A stretch of DNA of 64,000 bases from Carposina sasakii (Eukaryota; Arthropoda; Insecta; Lepidoptera; Carposinidae), in contig CP053162.1 in NCBI GenBank assembly GCA_014607495.2, positions 3,728,469 to 3,792,468 of the forward strand, read 5' to 3'. Positions 1-12,163 of this stretch are shown piece after piece (position 1 is the first letter of the stretch; every line of letters starts with the position of its first letter). The notes beneath the pieces are model-generated. The model saw only the letters and a program-made list of their open reading frames with translations, was not told the origin of the DNA and did no database searches. The translations under genes and the position numbers were made by a program.

Positions 1-240
1 GGTTTAATATAAAAAAAATCCGCGAAAATATAAATTTACGCGCTTAAACAAAACTAACGTTTTTAACTGTTTCTCTATTTTCAACGTGGTTATGCTAGGG
101 ATTCCTGAACATATTAAAACACTTGCGTACCCTTTTGTTTTGTTAAACGGCACTCAGGGTACGACCTCTCATTATGGTGATTATATTGGATATTACCAAA
201 TGAAAATGTTACAGTAATTATGTAGTTACCTACTCTACTC

Positions 241-458
241 TGGCCTGGGCTGATGCGAGGCTTCACTAGAATACATCAGCTGCATCTCCTTCCATGCATT
301 TCGTAAGAGTCGACTAAGGAGCTCGGGCATTTTTTTAGGTGATTAGCTAGCAACTGTTACCTACTGATCATTTTTATCTATTCCCCGCTATGCTAAAAGT
401 GGCTGTTGGATCTCCTTTATTATCTTTCTACCTCGTTTCGGGAACACAGCCATGTGTA
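241..458 (+). repeat. Repeat family G (GCTGATGCGAGG...), copy 1
   Basis: The copy runs from GGGCTGATGCGAGGCTTCAC through CTGCATCTCCTTCC, GTAAGAGTCGACTAAGGAG and the GGCTGT...TCTCC part to GGGAACACAGCC. Recognisable copies or fragments recur at 4995-5140, 19571-19768, 27525-27575, 39340-39520, 42655-42800, 44950-45180, 54968-55110 and 57575-57805. It has no ORF and is probably a SINE-like non-autonomous element. It abuts the foldback element that starts at 463. Confidence 0.7.
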
Positions 459-462
459 CATA

Positions 463-726
463 TACAGGATGTAACAAAAAGGGTATGTTAAGCGAAAAGC
501 TATGGAAATAGCCCACTAAAAGGAACCTATCCACAAAATTTCAGACTCGAAATCGCATGTTTATTTTTCCAGATAGTATGGCGAAGTCCTAAACAACTCA
601 GAAATGTTCATACAATCTTAAAAAATAAACATGTGATTTCGAGTCTCAAATTCTGGAAATAGGTTCTCTATAGTGGGCTGTTTACCTAGCCTTTCGCTTA
701 ACATACCCTTTCAGTTACATCCTGTA
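463..726. mobile_element. Foldback MITE family A (TACAGGRTGTAAC termini), copy 1
   Basis: The element starts TACAGGATGTAAC and ends in its complement GTTACATCCTGTA, flanked by TA. The arms are long imperfect inverted repeats (GTATGTTAAGCGAAA, ATAGCCCACTA, ACTCGAAATC). It is about 264 bp and non-coding. Other copies are at 18968-19230, 19305-19566, 25080-25385 (decayed), 34148-34662 (interrupted) and 53676-53897. Confidence 0.8.
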
Positions 727-1142
727 TAGCATTTTCATGAATAGAATGCCACTTCTCTTTTTGCATTACCTATGTAATGTATGAGTGTATAAATAAATAA
801 TCTAACGTCAGTACGGCGAGTTATCATCTGTGACTGAGCCGCTTCCATAGCGCTCTATTGTGCGCTACTACGAGACTACTTTGCACGTAAGTGGGATCTG
901 TTATTTTAGGGAAATACTGATTTGGTTTCATATTTTAATCCTTTAAAGGAAAGGGAAAATAATAACAATAATACAAAAGAACCATTTTAAAGCAAAGAAA
1001 TAGCCAGCAATTTTCTTAATCTTACTTTGACTGCATTATCTAGCCAGAGAGTTTAAAGCCTCGAGCACACCGGGTGCGTATGCGTGCACGTAAGCGTAGA
1101 CGTACACATACCTCTGAGTTGTAATGTATGGATCTGTATAGG

Positions 1143-1964
1143 TGTCGTGGCCATATTGTTAAATTGATCATTTCATGAAATGGTCGAGCATTTCATGAAG
1201 TGGTCGCATTTCATGAAGTGGCCAATTCAATTTGACCAGATCGTTAAATCGTCTACATTTCACGATTTTGTCATCCACGTTTGGCCAAATCGTATTAACA
1301 TGGTGTCCATAAAATCCGAATGTGGTAAGAGCTTACACCATATATAAGTATACCATAAGGTATGATGGTATGATTTTTTTTGCTATTATTTATGTGATAT
1401 TTTCACAATATAATATTTAAAAACATAAAAGACTTTACAAAAGCGATTCGCATCTGGCACATCGCCGGACGCTGCCTGGGCACGCTCGCTCCGCTCGCTC
1501 GGCTCGTGCGTCATTTGTCATAGTCTAACCTAACCTAACCTAACCTATCGTAATCTAAGGTTTTTGTTTAACAATATTATTATAAACCACCATTAAGTCT
1601 AATATACATTATACAATATAACACACTATCCGTGAACTTCTTCTGCATAGTCACCCTACTCTCTTTAATTTGTTTTATAACCTAAAAAGAAAAATCCGCC
1701 ATCTTCACACATAAATAAAACGCGCGCAGCGCCTCTACCGGTGTTTCATGTAACTATTTTACGATATGATCAATAATCTTGACCACTTCATGAAATGATC
1801 GGGCGTTTAGTTGCCCATATCGAGAAACGATTTTTAATCATCGATCTGCCCAAACCATATCATGATGTGGCCAATAGTCAGTTGAACTTTTCATGAAATG
1901 CGACCATTTCATGAAATGCTCGACCATTTCATGAAATGATCAATTCTACGATATGGCCACGACA
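1143..1964. mobile_element. Inner foldback element with TCATGAAATG arms and 4-bp target duplication
   Basis: The termini are TGTCGTGGCCATAT and its complement ATATGGCCACGACA. They are flanked on both sides by TAGG (1139-1142, 1965-1968), which reads as a 4-bp target duplication. The arms, roughly 85 bp each, are built of repeated palindromic CATTTCATGAAATG units. The middle contains a GC-rich patch and a telomere-like tract. There is no ORF of note, so it is non-autonomous. Confidence 0.75.
1525..1547 (-). repeat. Interstitial telomere-like (TTAGG)n tract
   Basis: There are 4.6 perfect units of CCTAA, the complement of the insect telomere repeat TTAGG, inside the inner foldback element. It is short, so chance or a carried fragment are both possible. 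Confidence 0.6.
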
Positions 1965-3521
1965 TAGGCACGGGCAGACCGGATGCGTATGTGTAGACGT
2001 AAGCATAGACGACAAGCGTAGACAGTTCTATACATTAAACTCAGATGTACCTACGTGTACGTCTACGCCTACATGCACGCATACGCATCCGGTGTGCTCG
2101 AATGTAAATGTCATATATTTACTTAAATTATGATTATAACTGGCTCATTATCATAGATAATTGTTATCAATTGTGGATGGAGGAATAGTATTCACAGAAA
2201 GAAACGAACTAAGTCAACACGTTATATTTTTTCTTGTCGTTCGGATTTTGCGCATTCAAAAGAACCAATTTCAAATTGCCTAGAAAATATTATCCAGGGT
2301 TGTTACTCAGTTAATATTAATGTACGTAATATACGGCTGTGCCTTCGCCCAGAGCGCATAGAACCCTTGGCAAGCCGACGTCCCATTCCCATGAATGAAT
2401 TATTTTAGCTTGATTAATACTGTCCCTTCCTTATTCTGAGATTAATTGTTATAGAATGTTTGTCATTTCCTTAAAAGCAGTTTAGTTGTATCTTAGATAA
2501 CTCAAAGTAATTCAGTATTTAAAGGCAAAATGAAAATGATTATTAAAAAATGATATCCATCAGTTTCCGTAAGCAGATGTTCCTTCACACATACGGACAT
2601 TAAGCGGACATTTCATTAATTAATTAAAGTTAAATAAAATCGAGAGCTAATCTTGAAAAAATGCTTTTTATTTTATCGCCAAACATTGTTGATACTTTCT
2701 ATAACTCTATATCGCAACCAAATATATTGCATGGCACCTTTTTTGCTTACCCATACATACAGGTGACATGGGAAGAAGTTTAACGCGAATACTTTTTTAT
2801 TATACAAGTACACAAGCGATCTTCAACAAAGTAGAGTAAGTGGAAAGCTATAAAGTTTGTACCTGCCTGTTACAAAATGTCTAGAAGTAATATGTTCGGA
2901 GAGATAAGATGTTCGTGCGTAATAAGTATAACAACTGTTGAAGTTTTATTGTTCAGTCTTTTATTGAAAATATCAAAGGAAATGGCACAGACTGTATTCC
3001 GCAAGGTTTTTAGGTCATCGGAAGTAAATGAAAACAGCAGAAAGGACATCATTGATTTCATAATTTACAAAGATATTAGCGAGATAGCTTTAGGGTACTT
3101 CTACTCTACATATTTTGCTACAAAGACGTGTCAGACGTTTTCGTCATCACGTCCATTATCTTAAATATGTATACGTTTTATCTTTAACGTACGTTTCATA
3201 CGGAAGTACATAACATACGAATAAAAATAGTTTAAATAGCACGATCAAGCGAAATGATCATATTTATGATTGAAAATCAAATAAACATTTCTATATAGGA
3301 ACTTCACTTTCTACGTAGCACTATTTTTTGAGATAAAATATAAATGGCCGTTAGTTTAAATGTGATCAAAAAACCTTGCAGCCTTTATGATAGAAGCCTC
3401 AAAATAGCAATAATATAGCTACAAACTGTAAACACAGTGAAAAGGACAAAATGGAGATGGTTTAACACCGTTTAACCACAGAAATAGACACGGATGACAG
3501 CGCAGTATACTATACACCTTA

Positions 3522-3708
3522 GGGTCGGTTCATATCTGACGGAAGATGCATCGAGCATATCTCCTGGTACAGGCAAACGTACGCTCGACGCACTAACGTA
3601 TCATCGGTTGAGTGTGAGCGGTCGAGTGTTTTTCTATACATTTAGTCTGTTCTAGCGTTACGCGACCGATAATACGCGACGCATGTTCCGTCAGATATGA
3701 ACCGACCC
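3522..3708. mobile_element. MITE with GGGTCGGTTCATATCTGACG termini
   Basis: The element is 187 bp. The terminal inverted repeats match for about 23 bp, with further pairing inside. TTA lies on both sides (3519-3521, 3709-3711) as a likely target duplication. It has no coding capacity and only this copy is present in the window. Confidence 0.75.
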
Positions 3709-3714
3709 TTACCC

Positions 3715-3770
3715 ACAGGCAGACAGACATGAGGTGGTGCTATTCTACTAAGCCGTCACCACACGGTACA
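3715..3770 (-). repeat. Decayed fragment of repeat family F
   Basis: The fragment holds the degraded end of family F (AGACATGAGGTGGT..ATTCTACT and CACCACACGG), the part that reads ACATGGGGTGGTACGAATTC in the better copies. It lies directly beside the MITE ending at 3708. Confidence 0.4.
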
Positions 3771-4814
3771 TATCCGTTTATATAGATTTGTGGGGATACT
3801 GAAAAGGAAAGCGCTTCCGATCCCACAGGGGCGTTAGTTATTGTTTGACCCATAATATATATTCCTGGTGTCAGAAGTGAGATTTACTTTACCCACAGAT
3901 TTATCGGATCTCCTCCCAGTTCTTCGTATATAGCAGGCACTGAGCGAATGCCGGTGACAGGCGCCGACCTCACAGCTGTTTGTAGGGTTGACGCTCTGAG
4001 AAAATAGGTCGGCCATAATTCAGGAGCCGGATGTCTTAGGTACCCATTTTGTGTTCCGATTAAAGAATCTGGATCGAAAAATATTGCTGTTGGAATATTA
4101 GTTAACCTAACTACATAACGATCAATCGAAACTGTTTAAAGTGTTGTTAATTTTTTTAATGCTAATCTATCTATGATATATAATATTCTATGCTAAACCT
4201 ATGACTTATTTGGTGTTATATAGCTAATTATTCTTGCTTTGTTCTAAATGACTGCCGGATCAAAACACAGCCTCAATCTCTGATCTTAGAGACCGGAAAC
4301 ATGGAGAGTGTTTTCTTTAAATGGCGTAGGCATCAGATAAGAAAGAATTTCCGCAAATTCCCACGGTAATGGCAAAAAAGGGAATTCTAAATTTTACGCG
4401 AGTAAAGTTGTTGGCGGTCATAAAATCGTAGTGGAATCAAGTGGAATCAGGAGCGTTTGCTTGTATAGTATTTGTTATGTATGTATCTTAGTTCAATGAC
4501 AACTTTATCCTCGCCTTTTGTAGCGCAAATAAATCTCCCCAGAAACCAGACTTAAACATACTACTCTAATATCTAATTCAGTATTTCTTAGAACTTTGCA
4601 GGTTTTACCAATTTTCAATTTTAATAATTAGTGACAGCCCTAGTACGATACTACCCTTTGATCAATAGTATAGGAAAGGTAGCGAGGCTGCTCAGCGCTC
4701 GCAAATACCGATACTAACGTGTTTTATATTTTACCCACATATTTTACCTATCAACTTATATTTTACCCACAGTCACCTACTTTATTTTTCTTTCGAATAT
4801 ACGTTTGAAAAAAA

Positions 4815-4997
4815 AAAAAATTACTTGATCGGGCAAAATTTATAGTGTCCAGTGTTTATGCTAGTTTTTTCATTAACAGATATTAATTATTTCTCTTGAA
4901 AAAATCTTGCTACGTGCGTCTATGTGCATTTATGCAGAAAAACGCAGTCAATTTACTCAACTTTGGACCCTAATATCTTAGGCACCAGACACTTCAC
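4815..4997. mobile_element. Foldback/MITE family C, truncated copy
   Basis: It shares GATCGGGCAAAATTTATAG, TTATGCAGAAAAACGCAGTC and TTTGGACCCTAATAT with the full copies at 6889-7277 and 30034-30416. Both ends are missing. It is non-coding. Confidence 0.7.
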
Positions 4998-5140
4998 ACA
5001 TAGATAGATTTATGTAGAAAAGGGGTAGCCAGAACTGCAAAATTATAAAGGACATCCCATTGAATTCCACAGCCACTTTTAGCGTAGTCGTGACGGACAA
5101 CTAATTTATTCTCATGAAGCCCCGCGTCAACACAGAACTT
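4995..5140 (-). repeat. Repeat family G, decayed inverse copy
   Basis: Blocks GGGGTAGCCAGAACTGCA, CACAGCCAC and CATGAAGCCCCGC match family G in the reverse sense. Divergence is high. It lies end to end with a family C fragment. Confidence 0.45.
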
Positions 5141-6194
5141 ACGTTTATTTATAAATCTAAACACTTTCAAACTCTAAAAACATGCGAAACAGGCAAATCA
5201 TTCCGCAAACTGCTTGATTGAGGCCAAATTAGAACTGTCAACGGATGAACAGTGAACTAAATTCCTCTTCGAAATATCCTTTACTATGTACAGAATCGGA
5301 TAGAGAAACTAGCGCCTAAGTGAACATTAGTATAAAATTGTGCGTTAAACATGTTTGTCTCATGGTTTAGCAGTAAGTGGAATTGAGTTGTGGTTTAGTT
5401 TTGGAGGGACGCATAACACGATCGCAAATCTACTGGATTTGTTTATATTTAGCACTATTGAAGCGAAGGTTCACTAGGCAGGCTTGTTCTTTTTCACGGT
5501 AAGTATATATGTACAAAGATGATAAAATCTATAATACTCTTTATCTATCTTCTAGATCTCGCAGATCTCGAGAACAGCTAAACCGATTTCGCTCATTATT
5601 TTTTTAGAATATTTCTTGAAGTACGAAAATAACACTTTTCTATAACGGCCGCCCAAGACATTGTCCAAGGGCATCACACACATGCAAAGCCAGGCCGGAT
5701 CCCTAGTTATAAATAGAAAGAAAAAAAAAAAGAAATTATTCAGCATGCAAACACATTACACAAAAACAGAACTGTTATTTGGCACTTGATGCAATACATC
5801 AAAGATCAACTACTTTAACAATCCTTGGGCCTTTTACACTTATTTGAGAAATATTTTATTATCTACATATATGAGTAAATACTTATTTGCCTCAGCATTC
5901 AGTTGCTATGGTTTACTAATAAGAACGAGGAAAAATCCTTGTGGCGCTATCTACGAGAAGGTTACGAGGAAGGACTACGCCGCGTAGCAACTACTACGAA
6001 GCGTAGTCGGCTATCCAAGATTATACTTGCTATTTTATTTGTTTTTGTACAATATGTCAGAAAGATTATATAAATACTTCCGAAATCGACTAGGTAGTTA
6101 TATTTTCTATCATTATATGTATAAATATTCTGTTTGTGTAATTGCACCACCTAATTTTTTGTGTGTGTTTAAGTGGGTTCGAGAGTGGTATAGA

Positions 6195-6265
6195 TTTACA
6201 ATGCGGTCAACTGGAACAAGTTTTTCCACAGTCCACGCGGACGGAGTTGCGGGCGTCCACTTATA
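6195..6265 (+). repeat. 3' end of SINE-like family E
   Basis: It contains CAGTCCACGCGGACGGAGTT and GCGGGCGTCCACT, the conserved end of family E copies elsewhere. The upstream part is not recognisable. The small ORF across it is a chance frame. Confidence 0.5.
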
Positions 6266-6599
6266 GTATATTATAAATCCCGAAAACAAGTAGTTGTTTT
6301 TTATCTAAGTTAAATTTCCGTATTAGATGGGTATGGTACGTCGTATAGAGGCTCATGAGGGAGTAACTCACAGTGAGTAATCGGGTCCGGTAGAGGTCAC
6401 ACATGGCCGTAAATCTCACGACTGACCCTAGCTACAATCGCCCTAAAAAGGATTTTCGCCCAAATCGCGTTGTATTGTATGTGGTGAGAGCTGTTTCTAT
6501 TTGTGCTGTGGTAGTTGATATTCGATAATAAAATGTATGTTTTACAATTTTATTGAAGATCAATAATTAAAAAAAACGTTATTTTTACGGCAAAATCGG

Positions 6600-6705
6600 T
6601 CACTAAACCCAGCGTGGTGACTATGGGCTTAAACCCCCTATGGCAGTAGCCTTGTGGCGTTTCCTGGGGGATGTATACGTCCAGCAGTGGACTGGCAGTA
6701 GGCTG
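6600..6705 (-). repeat. Repeat family F fragment
   Basis: It holds CAGCGTGGTGACTATGGGC, TGGCAGTAGCCTTGTGGCG and GTCCAGCAGTGGACTG, the reverse form of family F. Only the end nearest the GGACGTAGG motif is preserved. Confidence 0.6.
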
Positions 6706-6888
6706 ATGCATATGTATATAAGGAAACTATTTTTTATCTTACCTTACCTTCGTCCTACTATATGTATAGTACTGAAACATACATTTGTAAACAAAAATAT
6801 ATTATGTCATCGCGATAATAGGTAATATACAACAACTTGAACTTTTTATACTCTGTAATATAGGAAAAGCATCCTTAGAATCATAGTA

Positions 6889-7277
6889 TACAGGTGATTT
6901 TTTGGTCGTCAACGTTCCCGAAAACTACGGAACCTTCTCATCATCACGATCATTTTTCTACATGGAAGCATACCAGGGAAGTATCTGGTTTCCAAAATAT
7001 TAGGGTCCAAAGTTAATATAGTATAAAGACTGCGTTTTTCTGCATAAATGCACATTGATGCGTATAGCAAGATTTTTTCACGAGAAATTATTAATATCTG
7101 TCTATGAAAAAACTTACATAAGCGCTGGACACTATAAATCACCAGATTAAGTAATTAATAATTTTTTTCCAAAAAATTGACATTGTTTCCCAGCATTTTT
7201 TTTGGCATAAACTTACTTTATTTGATGTATAGAGTACGTACCCTTCGTTAAGGGTGGCAACGAAAAAACATCATGTA
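6889..7277. mobile_element. Foldback/MITE family C, full-length copy
   Basis: It starts TACAGGTGATTTTTTGG and ends CATCATGTA, flanked by TA. The interior has GGGTCCAAAGTTAA, ACTGCGTTTTTCTGCATAAA and the CCCTTCGTTAAGGGTGGC near-palindrome. It is 389 bp without a credible ORF. It has the same TACAGG end as families A and B but unrelated insides. Confidence 0.75.
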
Positions 7278-8364
7278 TAAGTAGAGCAAAAAATTAAAAT
7301 GTTGCTAAACTAACGGGAGTTTCCAAACTGATTACGATTCGAAAGGTAAAAGTTAATATGTCTTTATAACTTTTAGGTATGTTTTATCTTAAATGATCCA
7401 GCTTAAATGAGCCAGAAAATTTTATCCGTTTCAATTATGATGTTCAAGGGTTTTTCTGGATCTAAATAAAATGTCATGAGTAATATATTATGTTATATTA
7501 TTACTTATGTCGTAAATAAAATGTTTGATTGAGTGTACATTTCGGCTATCGGCGTGTGGGCACGTAAATGGTCCACGTCCGAGTGTAGCCTAACATAATT
7601 ACAAGAAAGCGAACGTGCGGCATGGATTCCGACATGTACTTACAAGCATCCAGTGTGTAAAGCTCTTCATAACGAGTGCAATGTACCCAAAGCGAGACAT
7701 AATAACGGAAAATTACTAAGCTGGTCGTAGCACCATTAGAAAAAAATTATTTGCTTGTTTAGTCAACGTTAATTTTAGGTCTTTTGGACGCTAGATTAAA
7801 GAATATACTTAGTACTCTCTGCGCTAGATCTAATTTCATAAAAGGGTTACGATTTTTTTAGTTTACTTACAAAAGGGTAGAACTATCATGTACTTCTTAT
7901 TCATAATCTAGTATGGCACAAAGTAAGGGCATATTTCAAGGTAGGGCAGTAACTAAGTGAGTGTGGTAGGGGCCGGTACAGCAATAAATTCCCGTAGTTT
8001 CCCGGCAACGGGAACGTGAACGGTACTCCGGGATTTTTCCTAAATTGTCCGGGCTCCGGGCTCCCGGGGTCACAAAGTTTTAGTGTACTACGAGTAGATG
8101 AATGTACTAGAGAAACAAAGTAATTACCACATATACTATAAAGTAATTTATAGCAAATGTGGTTTGCGTTTTATTTTTTACATTTATGTGTGTAGATTGC
8201 AGAAATGAATCTTACTACATAAGTAAGTAATAGGCAAGTGAACCTTATTGGCTATCATCACATATTTTCGCCCATTATCACCTATGTTGAGGTTGAGGCT
8301 GAGTGAGTTTAAGTTCCAGATGAGCATATAGCTTACTACTAAATTAAATCTTTTAATTGCTACT

Positions 8365-8455
8365 TTTAATCCTGGGAAAATATTTTTATTCCGGATAATT
8401 GCAATATTTTGTTTTTTCTGCAGTCCACGCGTACGGAGTTGCGGGCTTCCACTTG
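8365..8455 (+). repeat. 3' end of SINE-like family E
   Basis: The match reads TCCTGGGAAAATATTTTTATTCC and then CTGCAGTCCACGCGTACGGA and CGGGCTTCCACTTG. It is the terminal part only. Confidence 0.5.
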
Positions 8456-8456
8456 T

Positions 8457-9500
8457 TTATAATAAAAATAGGATGATTAAATAAAAAAATATGCGGATTT
8501 CAAAATTTTTTTTTTGTTGGATAGAGTTCACTTCTGAGGTGGTCCCAATTCAGATGGGATCAGAGAAATCGGGCAACCACCGAAAATTTCTCGTAAATTG
8601 TCTTATATTTCTTCAGGGTGTCAATATCAAGCAGAAAAAAAGCAACGACGTCTAAAATGTTTTTAGATGAAGCAGAGAACTCCTTAACGATTTTCTTTTT
8701 GCAATATAAAAATTTTCCACCTGTATTTTTAAGACCAATGTGAAGCAGGTTGTCTAGTATAAAAAACTAACTTTCGTGTATACAGAGTAGGGGCACTAGA
8801 GCGATAAATTCCGTATAAACCTCGATGGAAACTATTTATTAGTATGTAGGGCGACGCAACATCTGCTGCTGTGCTGAAGACGCGGAGAGCAAGTAACCCA
8901 TGTTAGTGGGATTCCTTTTAGCTAAATTGTTCTACAGAACTATACAGTACTAGCGATGGAAACTATTTTACTACTACAGATTTTAATGCATGAGAAACGA
9001 CTGAGTCGGTGCCAGCCAAACAAATCAATGTGAAAACTGACCCACACTATAGTAAAACCAAGAATAGGAAATGCAACCGCTGCCTACTACACCGTTTGTA
9101 TTTTGCTGTGTGTGGCTTTGCCAACCGCGCGCGTCCATCAACACTACGTCACAGAACTTTGTTAAAGTATTAGGTATAAGTTGTAAATATTTAAATAATT
9201 TGAGATATTTAATATGTATCAAGTAGATAAATTAGTTACGTTATTTATCGCTACATTCTTTATTTATAATAAAAATAGGATGATGAAATAAAAAAATATG
9301 CTGAAATTCAGCAGACGTTTCTAATTATATTTCAAACAAGCAGAAAAAAAGCAACGACCACTAAAATGTTTTTAGACATGATTTTCTTTTTGCAATATAA
9401 AAATTTTACACCTGTACTTGTCTAGCATAAAAAAACTAACTTTCGTGTATACAGAGTAGGGGCACTAGAGCGATAAATTCCGTATAAACCTCGACGCGAC
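8457..9500. repeat. Local imperfect direct duplication
   Basis: Blocks from about 8457-8830 recur in the same order at about 9263-9494: ATAATAAAAATAGGATGA, AAGCAGAAAAAAAGCAACGA, TCTTTTTGCAATATAAAAAT, ACTTTCGTGTATACAGAGTA and GGGGCACTAGAGCGATAAAT. The second copy lacks internal stretches, so spacing falls from about 806 to 723 bp. The DNA between (8880-9240) includes no gene. Confidence 0.7.
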
Positions 9501-10639
9501 GCGCAAGACGCGGAGAGCAAGTGAATTTTTGCTACTTATTTTTACTACAGATTTTAATGCATTATGGTAAAGACTGAATGTGAAGATATTTTGCAATAAT
9601 TCCGCCTGTCACAGAACTATAAGGTACATTCTTTAATAATTAACCATACTCTCATGATACTAGTATCGAATGTATGGGATATTAAAAATCCTTTAAATTA
9701 GTAGTGGTAGCAACTATATGACTGCAGAGTAGTGCAGAGCGGTCAAGTATGAAGCAATAAATATTAGTAGAGTCTTCTTTCTGAGACGTCGTCTGACCTT
9801 AGCGCCTCTGTCGTAGTAGTTCTAATACTACTACATACAATTTCATTTTAGTTCCACAAAAATCCGCAGGACATCGTTCGTGAAATGAACCACTGCAGCC
9901 TGGTTATATACGATGACATAAAGACGTGTCATTCGTTTTATATTCCATTTCTACCAAACCAGTTAGCAGTAACTCTAGCATAAACATTTTAACTGTTCTT
10001 TTAGCTGATCAGACTCAATGTAAGCTCGTGCAGTTTCATTTTATTGAACAAGGGCCATTGGAAAGTTATTTGCTTGACATCACTATAATTTAGTTACAAA
10101 TCAGGTAAATGTTTAATTGTAGGTTAACTCCAAAGTTAAACATTCTAATAACAAGACCAAACTAGTCATGAGTGAGTGCCCAAAGAAGTATTTACATACC
10201 AATTTTATCTTACTTTGTTTTCAAGTTTAGTGTTGTACGAAGCAGCTTGAGACGAGGTGGCATTTTTTTCACACCAAAACCAATTAACTAATTCGTATGG
10301 TCCTGTTTTATTTTAAAAAGCCTTTTTCAAATTAAGTAAGTTTTGTACAACACATCTCTTTTCTACAAAACTGCAGCACTACGGCTTATAACGATGCCGA
10401 GAAAAATGTTCTAATATTTCATTTTAGAAATGCGAATTGTTTTTATTTTTCGCTATTGCAACTCCAGGCCGAGTGGGATTGAATAAGATTATTCGGGATA
10501 TATGCGCAGAATTCCCGGCAGTGGTCTGTGATGTGTACCCTAAGGTTTGCACACACGGTTGACTGGTGAACGTAACTTGAATAAACTCATAGATATCACT
10601 TATAGTATCCACGACACAAAGACCTCTAGTATCTTTATG

Positions 10640-10805
10640 TCGTCGTCAGCCTATTGCAGTTCATTGCTGGACGTAGACCTCCCCCAGGGCATGCTACAAG
10701 GCTACTGCCATGGGCGGTTTTTGCCCATATTCACAACGCTGGGCATGCGGGTTTTCGGACTATGTTGTCAACATGGGAGGCGCTTCATACGATACCCACG
10801 AGGAT
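10640..10805 (+). repeat. Repeat family F, partial forward copy
   Basis: It reads TGCTGGACGTAGACCTCCCC, GCCATGGGCGGTTTTTGCCC, GACTATGTTGTCAACATGGG and GATACCCACGAG. The middle is deleted relative to 22766-23033. Reading frames over it are by-products of the repeat. Confidence 0.65.
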
Positions 10806-11924
10806 GATGTTGATTAAGCCTGACGTAATGTTAAAAAGAATAAATAGTATCCTTTTCAAAGAACAGAAGGAGTAGAATTAAGACTGAAAGAGTAGCGTTA
10901 GTGTTACACCAAAAAAGTAGCTGGTTTACATAGAACCTTAGGAATTATTGTGAACGTTTCAGACCTCGCCTCCTGCTTTGTTTCGACAAAATCGCAAACG
11001 TTTTGCGAAGAAATTTAATATTGTCCTTCAGTTTCGGACAAAAGATTAGGGGCACCAATTACTATTCGATCTAGCGTGATATTAATATTATATCTTTCAT
11101 GCGAATTGCGAATTATAACTTAGATTTATCTTTATTTACTTTTATTTTAGAAAAAAATAATCAAAATAATGAGAAAACTTTCGTAGAGATTCATAGAAAA
11201 ATAATATTAGGTACTTAATCAGAAAAACTTTTGTAATAAGCTAACCAATTTGTTTTCGCTATTCGTATTTTATTAAAGGGCCGAATTTTTTCAATGGTCA
11301 GATAGTCAATGTGAAAGATAAAGTTGATCTAGAGACAGGATTGTCACAAGTTTTAGAGAAAGATGGCATCAAATTATTTAAGCTAATAGCTTAAGATCCC
11401 ACTGCAGATGATCGACAAAATTTGGCACATAAATATTATGGCAAATAACAAATTCGGGCAAGTAAAATTCTGGAATATGAGTATTCGTGCATATAATTTT
11501 CGGGCAAACATTAGACAACCCCCTCACTTGCGGTCAAATTGAAACAGGAAACCCTATACCATAATAAATGAATACCTATAGTCTAAAATAACAGACAGGG
11601 TTTCTTTTAATCCTGAGTCTGAATCATTTATAAAAAGAAATATCACATGATAAATTCCTCTGTTAATCAAGCCTTTCTAGGTTACCTAATAGGCACCGAT
11701 ATCTATGATAAAATAGGTGCGGATGATTTAAGAAATGTCGTGGTAGGTAACTTTATCCGAGAAGATGGAGCACTCAAGCACTTAGTCCCGTAAGTTATAT
11801 AATGGTGTACAGACAGCTGAAATCTCTTCAATATCCATTATCCATTAACAGTAAAATAGGTGTAACTATGTAACATACCGAGTTAAGGAATAGTAGTGTA
11901 TCGGACATATAACTAGTAAATATA

Positions 11925-12163
11925 TAAGATCTTTTCAAAATTAGTGATTTATCTTTTGACACGAAACTAGGTAGGTAAAAAGAAACAACTTTCACTATTG
12001 GACCAACTCCGAAATAGTAAAAAAAAATCAGCTGTTCTATACAATCTCGAATAATTACTGCACTGAAATGTAGGGTACAGCTGATTTTTTTTTTACTATT
12101 TCGGAGTTGATCCCACCATGAAAGTTGTTTAAAGAGATAATCACTAATTTTGAAAAGACCTTA
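11925..12163. mobile_element. Foldback MITE family D
   Basis: It starts TAAGATCTTTTCAAAATTAG and ends in the complement, with arms of about 100 bp that also pair through AAACAACTTTCA, ACTCCGAAATAGT and AATCAGCTGT. It is flanked by TA. A family C element starts immediately after it (12164). A diverged relative is at 26090-26265. Confidence 0.8.

Larger units (their letters stand above)
1062..2100. mobile_element. Outer foldback element interrupted by another foldback element
   Basis: The arms start CGAGCACACCGG at 1062 and end in the complement at 2100. Each carries GCGTAGACGTACAC-type sequence and ATGTAT. Without the 822-bp inner insert and one copy of its target duplication the element is about 213 bp. 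The right half also has a second, direct copy of the GATGCGTATG..GTAGACGTAAGC arm at 1981-2015, so the element is internally rearranged. Confidence 0.65.

Noticed and set aside
2877..3164. 95-codon plus-strand frame
   Set aside because: There is no recognisable domain, splice sites or favourable composition, and the sequence is AT-rich intergenic.
10547..10875. Two overlapping plus-strand frames of 73-86 codons
   Set aside because: Both run across a family F repeat copy, so the peptide similarity among such frames reflects the repeat.
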